Source: Acidobacteriota bacterium
Lineage (GTDB): Bacteria; Acidobacteriota; Terriglobia; UBA7540
NCBI GenBank assembly: GCA_023474345.1
Contig: JAMCXS010000022.1
Span: forward strand, 62,001-126,000
Length of the DNA stretch: 64,000 bases
Direction: 5' to 3'
Shown here: positions 58,200 through 64,000 of the stretch, one piece after another
Numbering within the stretch: position 1 is the first letter of the stretch
Layout: each line of letters begins with the position of its first letter
Translations under genes and position numbers: made by a program
The notes under the pieces: model-generated
Seen by the model: the letters and a program-made list of their open reading frames with translations, nothing else
The model's database searches: none
What the model was told of the DNA's origin: nothing

Positions 58200-60248
58200 T
58201 CACTCTCCAAAACTAACGGGCGGGCTGGGAAACTTCGGATGGTAAGCCCACACGTGTGTGTGGCTACCGAAATAGATTGTTCCATCGGCCGCGATGGTGA
58301 GCCCGCAGGTTGCTTTGTCAGCCGTCTCCGGGAAGAAATGGACCGTTCGGCGCGCCGGCAAAATATGCGCCAACTCGCCATTGAGAATCCCCCACAGGCT
58401 GCCATCCTTAGCTGCCCGCAGGCTTTCCAGGGGTACGGATTGCCGGCGGTCAAAATGATAGATTGCTGTAAGCGTTCGGGCCTGTGAATCATAATCCATC
58501 AACTCATCGCCGGCCACAAAATAGGCGTGTCCATTAACGGCTGCAATTCCTCCCAGGCCATGTGCAATTGTGAGCACGTGGTCAAAAACAATTTTGTGAG
58601 TGCTCGGATCCCAAACAAAAAAATGGCTGTTTGTAGCGACCGGTTTGCTGCCTCCGCCGCCGCTCGGGTCAGCGCCGCAATAAACATATTTTGCATCAGT
58701 ACCCACGGCACTGATTTCCTCATCAGGAACGATATTCCGGTAAACCTGCAGTGTCTCCGTGACCGGGTCGAACACCGATAGGGCCCCACCAATCAATCCA
58801 TAATCGGGTTGAGTGCCAATGTACATTTTATTGTTGGGACCCAGGTGGATTCCGCCCACCGGGCGATACTGGTCTTCGGGGATATGAAGGATTGTGCGAG
58901 GGTTGGAATCAGGACTCTCGCCCTGATTCCACGGCCGTGAGGGATCAAACACCACCAGGGTGGCCTCGACGTAAGATATCGTATACAGCTTTCCTTCATA
59001 AGGGATGCCGTAATAGATCTCTCCACCTTCGTTCATCACCTGGTCGTATGAGATGAGCTGGTGACTTTGAGGATTATAAGAAAACAGTGTCTGGCCCAAG
59101 CTCGGCCCCCCATAGATGAGGCCGTTGGGAAAGGAGCGCACCCATAGGACTTCCTGCCCGAGACCGTCGACGGGAATACGGCGGCGCACCGTTGTGTGGT
59201 CTTTCAAGTTGACGTAAATATAGGATTGAACGCGCATGCCGAGCAGGTTCCCGCCGCGAGTAAGATACCAACGGCCATTGGCGACGGCGCCCGGCGACTT
59301 GCAATAAATGGACTGCTTCCCGTTGCGCAGATCAAGCTTTTCAATATTTCCGCGATATACCTGGTAGATCAGGTGATCGGCATCCAGCAAATTAATGCCC
59401 GAAGCGCCGGGAAGTTTCTCAGTACGAAGAAGCTTAAGATTTTTTGTCTGGAAGATCAGGATTGTATCCCCTGCCAGTTCGACCACATAGTGAGGGCTGA
59501 CGAGCGGCTTCGCGGTCACACCGGGAAGCCGATATCGCTCGGGAGTTAGTGTGCGAAACTCGTGGGTTGACGGGTTGTAAGCGATTATCCGCCCGGACCG
59601 GGTTCCGACCCCACATAGAACTGTTCCTTCAGGGGTAACCGCGATGTTGCGCAGATAGTTTTCATCGGCTATTTTGCCAAGGTCCGTGACTTTCCCGGTG
59701 TGGGGGTCGTAACAGACAAGATGACAACCAGGATATGTGCCGTAGTAAATATCGCCGTCCGGAGCCTGGGCAAGATCGCAAATGATGAATTCCTTTTTCC
59801 GGAATGCCGCGGAAGCCTGAGGCAACGGAATCCACTTTTCTGTACGAGGGTCGAAGCTGAGCAACTCACCGCCGTTGTATGACCCGAGATAGATATTCCC
59901 GTCTTGCCCCTGGATGATTCCCCAGGACCCGATGCCTACCGGAAGCGTCCATGATTTAGCGAGGTTGCCCCGGTAATCCAGCCGGATTAGCTGGCCACGG
60001 CTGGCGGAGTTGAACGACGTTATGTAAAACACGTCGGTCTTGAGCTTTGGGTCGTACACATTCAACGCGTTAAAGGTCCAGAGATTTGTCGCCACGGGCC
60101 CTATTTCAGTGAAGTCTGGGGCCGCAGCGCGCACCTGAAGCGTTTTCCTGCGGATGAAACTACTTTCCTGCGAATACATGGTGCTTGCAGCCGTCAGGAT
60201 AACAGTCAATAGGATTGTGACGACCAGACGCCAAGAGTGACTCCGCAT
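58200..60248 (-). CDS. Secreted beta-propeller protein (paralogue A)
   Basis: Repeated DGNIYLGSYNGGELLSFDPRTEKW, DGDIYYGTYPGCHLVCYDPHTGKVTDLG blades. Confidence 0.8.
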   Translation of the reverse strand: MRSHSWRLVVTILLTVILTAASTMYSQESSFIRRKTLQVRAAAPDFTEIGPVATNLWTFNALNVYDPKLKTDVFYITSFNSASRGQLIRLDYRGNLAKSWTLPVGIGSWGIIQGQDGNIYLGSYNGGELLSFDPRTEKWIPLPQASAAFRKKEFIICDLAQAPDGDIYYGTYPGCHLVCYDPHTGKVTDLGKIADENYLRNIAVTPEGTVLCGVGTRSGRIIAYNPSTHEFRTLTPERYRLPGVTAKPLVSPHYVVELAGDTILIFQTKNLKLLRTEKLPGASGINLLDADHLIYQVYRGNIEKLDLRNGKQSIYCKSPGAVANGRWYLTRGGNLLGMRVQSYIYVNLKDHTTVRRRIPVDGLGQEVLWVRSFPNGLIYGGPSLGQTLFSYNPQSHQLISYDQVMNEGGEIYYGIPYEGKLYTISYVEATLVVFDPSRPWNQGESPDSNPRTILHIPEDQYRPVGGIHLGPNNKMYIGTQPDYGLIGGALSVFDPVTETLQVYRNIVPDEEISAVGTDAKYVYCGADPSGGGGSKPVATNSHFFVWDPSTHKIVFDHVLTIAHGLGGIAAVNGHAYFVAGDELMDYDSQARTLTAIYHFDRRQSVPLESLRAAKDGSLWGILNGELAHILPARRTVHFFPETADKATCGLTIAADGTIYFGSHTHVWAYHPKFPSPPVSFGE

Positions 60249-60368
60249 GCTGATGTTCCTCCTAAGGCAGATGACGTATTTTTAAGAAACCTACATGACT
60301 TAGGAATATTCACTTCAAACGTTGCCAATCCCCAGAATCATTTAGCGTATCCGTGTGCAGCGGAAGTG

Positions 60369-62525
60369 CTACTGGCCGAAGGAGGCCGGCGGGCTGGGAG
60401 ACTTCGGGTGATGGATCCAAATGTCCGTGTCACTGCCGAAGTAAATCGTTCCATCTGCTCCGATGGCCAGTCCGCTGGTTGCTCCCCCCATCGTCTCAGG
60501 AAAGAACTTTACCTTTCGGGCAGAGGGATTGATGTGGGCCAACTCGTTTCCGAGAATCCCCCAAAGCGTCCCGTCCTTTGCTGCCTTGAGGCTTTCCAAA
60601 GGGACGTGACGTGGCCGGTCAAAATGGTTGATTGCTCTCAGGGTCCGTCGACTGGAATTGTAGTCCATCAAGCGGTTGCCGGTGACAAAATACGCATGTT
60701 TGTGAACGACTGCGATTGCTCCAAAGCCGGCAGAGGTCGCGAAGGCATGGTCAAAGACAATCTTTTGAGTTTGCGGATCCCACACGAAGAAGTGGGCTTG
60801 GCGCTCCACGCGTTTGCTGCCGCCACCCCCACCGGGATCAGCTCCGCAATAGGCGTATCGGTCCCCTGTTCCAACTGAGCTGATTTCTTCATTGGGAATA
60901 AGGTTGCGGTGTGCTACCAGCTTTTCCGTTTCAGGATCGAAAACCGACAGCGCTCCTCCGAGTAATCCATAACCGGGTTGCGTGCCGATGTACATTTTTC
61001 CGCTGGGGCCGAGATGAATGCCACCGACGGGCCGATACTGATCTTCAGGAATGTACAGAATAGCCCGGGGATTCGAGGACGAGGCGTCGCCGGCACTCCA
61101 CGGCCTTGAAGGATCGAAAGCCGCCAGGCCTGCTTCAGCGTACGACATGGTGTAAAGTTTCTGCCGGTAGGGGATCCCATAGTATATTTCGCCCGTGCGA
61201 TCGATCACCTGATCGTAAGAAGTAAGCACGTTCGTCTTGGGGTTGAAAGAGAAGAATGTCTGTCCCAATCCAGGCCCGCCATAAATTAACCCGTTCGGGA
61301 ACGAATTCAGCCACAGCACCTGCTCGCCCAGCCCCTCCACGGGAATCATGCGATGAGTGACTTCTTTCGTCTTAAGGTTCAGATAAACATACGATTGCAC
61401 GAGCAGCCCCAGAATATTGCCTGACTGATCAAAATACCATCGATTGTTTGCCGCAGTTCCAGGTGAGGCGAACAGAACTTTGCGGTTGCCGTTGGTCAAG
61501 TTAAGCGACATCAGTTTCAGTTCGTTATCCTGGTAGAGAACATGGTTGTCATCGATAAGAGTGAAAATCGACTGGTTGCCTGAACCGTTGTTCTTGGCTG
61601 GCACATCGTAAACGTGGAGAAGTCTTAGCGTTTTCGGATCGTACACTAGTACCCGGCTTCCCGGCCGCTGCTGCCCTTCAATCACATAACGGTCGCTGGC
61701 CAGAGGCTTGGGGAAAACGCCCGGGGTCTGGTATTTTGGGGGAGTCACGGTCCAGAAGCGGCGTGTCCGGGGATTATAAGCGATCATCTGCCCGAGGCTC
61801 GGACCGACGCCGCAAAGCACGATGCCTTCACGGGTGACTGCTACCCACCTTACATATTGTTCGTTGGCAACCTTGCCGAAATCCGTCACGGTCTTTGCAT
61901 GGGGATCATAGCGAACTAAGTGAGCACCCGGATACGTCCCGTAGTAAATGTCGCCATTGGGTGCTTGGACAAGGTCGCAGATGATATATTCGCGCTTGCG
62001 GAATGCTAAAGAGGCCTGCGGAACTTTGACCCACTGTTTGGTGCGCGGGTTAAAGCACATCAACTCACCTTGATTGTACGATCCCATATAGATGTTGCCG
62101 TCCTGCCCTTTGATGATGCCCCAGGAACCGATGCCTGCCGGCATCGGCCAAGCTTGTGCGCGGTCGTGAAGATAATCCAACTCGATCAACTGGCCTGTGC
62201 GCGCCGGCCTGCCCTCTGTGACGAAGAACTGGCCCCCGCCGGACTGGTTGAATGAAGTAACGTAAAACACTTGCGACTTAAGCTTAGGGTCGTACATGTT
62301 CAGCGCGTTGAACGTCCACAGATTGATGTTCATGGGACCGACACTCGTAAAGTTTGGGGCCGCGGACCGAGGCTGCAGGGTCTTGGTGCGCACGAAAGAC
62401 TCCTTCTTTGCTGCGGCAGCGGGAGAGGGCGCCTCAGACTGCTTTGAACATGCCGCGAAGGCTAATGAAAGCAGGAAAAAAGCAGCAAGGTAAAACCTGC
62501 TGCTTGAGAAATCCTTAGCTGTCAT
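60369..62525 (-). CDS. Beta-propeller lipoprotein (paralogue B)
   Basis: Start MTAKDFSSSRFYLAAFFLLSLAFAACSKQ at 62525 with GGAGGT SD; extensive similarity to 58200..60248. Confidence 0.82.
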   Translation of the reverse strand: MTAKDFSSSRFYLAAFFLLSLAFAACSKQSEAPSPAAAAKKESFVRTKTLQPRSAAPNFTSVGPMNINLWTFNALNMYDPKLKSQVFYVTSFNQSGGGQFFVTEGRPARTGQLIELDYLHDRAQAWPMPAGIGSWGIIKGQDGNIYMGSYNQGELMCFNPRTKQWVKVPQASLAFRKREYIICDLVQAPNGDIYYGTYPGAHLVRYDPHAKTVTDFGKVANEQYVRWVAVTREGIVLCGVGPSLGQMIAYNPRTRRFWTVTPPKYQTPGVFPKPLASDRYVIEGQQRPGSRVLVYDPKTLRLLHVYDVPAKNNGSGNQSIFTLIDDNHVLYQDNELKLMSLNLTNGNRKVLFASPGTAANNRWYFDQSGNILGLLVQSYVYLNLKTKEVTHRMIPVEGLGEQVLWLNSFPNGLIYGGPGLGQTFFSFNPKTNVLTSYDQVIDRTGEIYYGIPYRQKLYTMSYAEAGLAAFDPSRPWSAGDASSSNPRAILYIPEDQYRPVGGIHLGPSGKMYIGTQPGYGLLGGALSVFDPETEKLVAHRNLIPNEEISSVGTGDRYAYCGADPGGGGGSKRVERQAHFFVWDPQTQKIVFDHAFATSAGFGAIAVVHKHAYFVTGNRLMDYNSSRRTLRAINHFDRPRHVPLESLKAAKDGTLWGILGNELAHINPSARKVKFFPETMGGATSGLAIGADGTIYFGSDTDIWIHHPKSPSPPASFGQ

Positions 62526-62945
62526 GATGTTTACCTCCCACCTGTTTTCGCTTTGGCAAGCTGTCGTTCGTATATGGCAGCGTTTTGAGCCACCGATTAG
62601 GCGGCAACGGTTGTGGCGACCCTTCAACTTTTGTGCAACCAATTCATTCCATGAAATGAATTGCTTCCTTCCTGTAGGGCCCCCAGTATTTTCAACACCG
62701 ACCGAAATGTATTCCCCGTCTGAGTCGCGTACGTTCTTCGCTTCAGAACATTGCATGCCTGAATGTGCAATTTACTTCATGGCGTAACTTCATATACTGT
62801 TTTGGAAGGCATAGTCAAGACATACTTCACAAAATATGGAGAAGTTTTACTCCTTAGCAAGAGCGCATAAGATGGAACCCACGCCCAAAGAGGTGTGGCC
62901 GTCGCTTGTTGAATTGAGGAGTCTGTATCCGGGAGGGTTGTCTTT

Positions 62946-63938
62946 ATGGCAGATTGCGCTTATGGGACCGCTCCTTTGAAGTCTTCACGTTCGGCAGGGC
63001 TGTGTAGACGGCTAGCATTCTTGTCCCTAAGTGTCGTCGTACTGAGCACAGGCTTTGTCTATGCTGGGCAGCGTTCCAGGCAGAAAGCCGAAATAAATCG
63101 GCGCGCGCTGGGTTCTACCCCCTGCGCTTGGTCCCCGCCGCTGGTTAATGCGAACGGCGCCGTCGATCCGGAAGCCACGATTCGCATCCTGAAAGCCAAT
63201 GGTTTGGGCTGCTTCGGGGCGCTGATCTGGAGGCAACATAAAGGCGGAGCGCCGGTGTTCGCCTGGGCAAGTTTCACGGCGTTTGTGGCGGCAGCGCAGA
63301 CCGCGGGGATCGATGTTTGGGCGATTCTGATCCCGCCTAGCGAGGGTGGCAACTCTCCTCCTTTCAACCGGGACTACCTTCGCTGGATGCAGGAACTTGC
63401 GAAGCTTTCGCTGAAATACCCTCGTCTAAAGGGCGTAAACATCGATGATTTCTACTGGGACTACAAGTTCTTCACGCCGCAGTATACCTGCCAAATCTAT
63501 TCCGCAAAGCAGAAGATCAATCCACGACTGCAATTTGCACCCACGATTTACGGCCTCGACACCGATTTCGCCGACCGTTACGGAGGGTGCGTTGACGGCG
63601 TCTGGCTTTGGTGGAGGAATCTGGAAGGCAATGTTGGACTGGATGCCTGGCTAAAGAACAGCCGGCTGGCGGAAAAGGACCGCTTCCCGATATACGGAGG
63701 CGTTTATGCCGGAACTACGCATTGGCACAAAGGAGGACGGCCGGAGCCCCGCGTATTTCGCAGTGCGCTGGAAACGACGTGCCGATACGCCAATGGTGCG
63801 GTCATCTGGCAAATGGCTCTAACTCCCCCGAATCCCCTGCTTGACGTCGCGCGGTCTTTCGGGTTCAAAGGCTCTTCACCTCTGGCCGGGCGGTGCGGTA
63901 CTTTGGTCGATAAGTCCAGGCATTCAACGACGAACTGA
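62946..63938 (+). CDS. Secreted TIM-barrel-like putative glycoside hydrolase
   Basis: VDPEATIRILKANGLGCFGALIWR, LKGVNIDDFYWDY, CVDGVWLWWRNLEGN; no family assigned with certainty. Confidence 0.55.
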   Translation: MADCAYGTAPLKSSRSAGLCRRLAFLSLSVVVLSTGFVYAGQRSRQKAEINRRALGSTPCAWSPPLVNANGAVDPEATIRILKANGLGCFGALIWRQHKGGAPVFAWASFTAFVAAAQTAGIDVWAILIPPSEGGNSPPFNRDYLRWMQELAKLSLKYPRLKGVNIDDFYWDYKFFTPQYTCQIYSAKQKINPRLQFAPTIYGLDTDFADRYGGCVDGVWLWWRNLEGNVGLDAWLKNSRLAEKDRFPIYGGVYAGTTHWHKGGRPEPRVFRSALETTCRYANGAVIWQMALTPPNPLLDVARSFGFKGSSPLAGRCGTLVDKSRHSTTN

Positions 63939-64000
63939 TGCGGAACATAAATTCGGGGCAACCAACTGTGAAGATGCCCGAATTCGCTGGGGGCGACGGC

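Noticed and set aside
1-64000. CRISPR arrays, tRNA and rRNA genes
   Set aside because: No regularly spaced repeats seen; TTCGA-containing stretches (e.g. 19746, 43118, 43300) lie inside CDSs and do not form cloverleaves; no rRNA signature segments seen by eye.

Overview
This 64 kb window is chromosomal bacterial DNA, GC-rich and most like an Acidobacteriota genome or MAG (inference from gene content; no marker search was possible). I see no rRNA, tRNA, CRISPR array, prophage or complete mobile element. The first ~40 kb is mostly housekeeping: mtaB, zinc-ribbon protein, rpsU, tsaC, anmK, mutS, hpt, rpsT, holA, an ECF sigma module, tyrS, prfA-prmC-dinB, a CCA-adding/HD enzyme, and scattered glycosidases (GH42-like, GH2, GH29). 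The main accessory locus is ~45.9-62.8 kb. It holds a nine-gene co-directional run: OSBS/NSAR-like enolase-superfamily enzyme, SSS symporter, secreted DUF4861-like protein, two overlapping amidohydrolases (the second lacks every expected metal ligand), FAH-family hydrolase, Gfo/Idh/MocA oxidoreductase, DegT/StrS aminotransferase and a large secreted protein with EF-hand-like loops. A divergent esterase and two tandem secreted beta-propeller paralogues follow. This is the best candidate for an undescribed catabolic system. Other points of interest: a consensus sigma-54 promoter with an upstream near-palindrome; an orphan LysW-like 59-aa protein missing from the ORF track; a fossil MazEF-like toxin-antitoxin locus; a decayed DUF6788/transposase element; a ~131-bp MITE-like element flanked by TA; REP-like ATGTRGCGCCG repeats; and several palindromes and hairpins.
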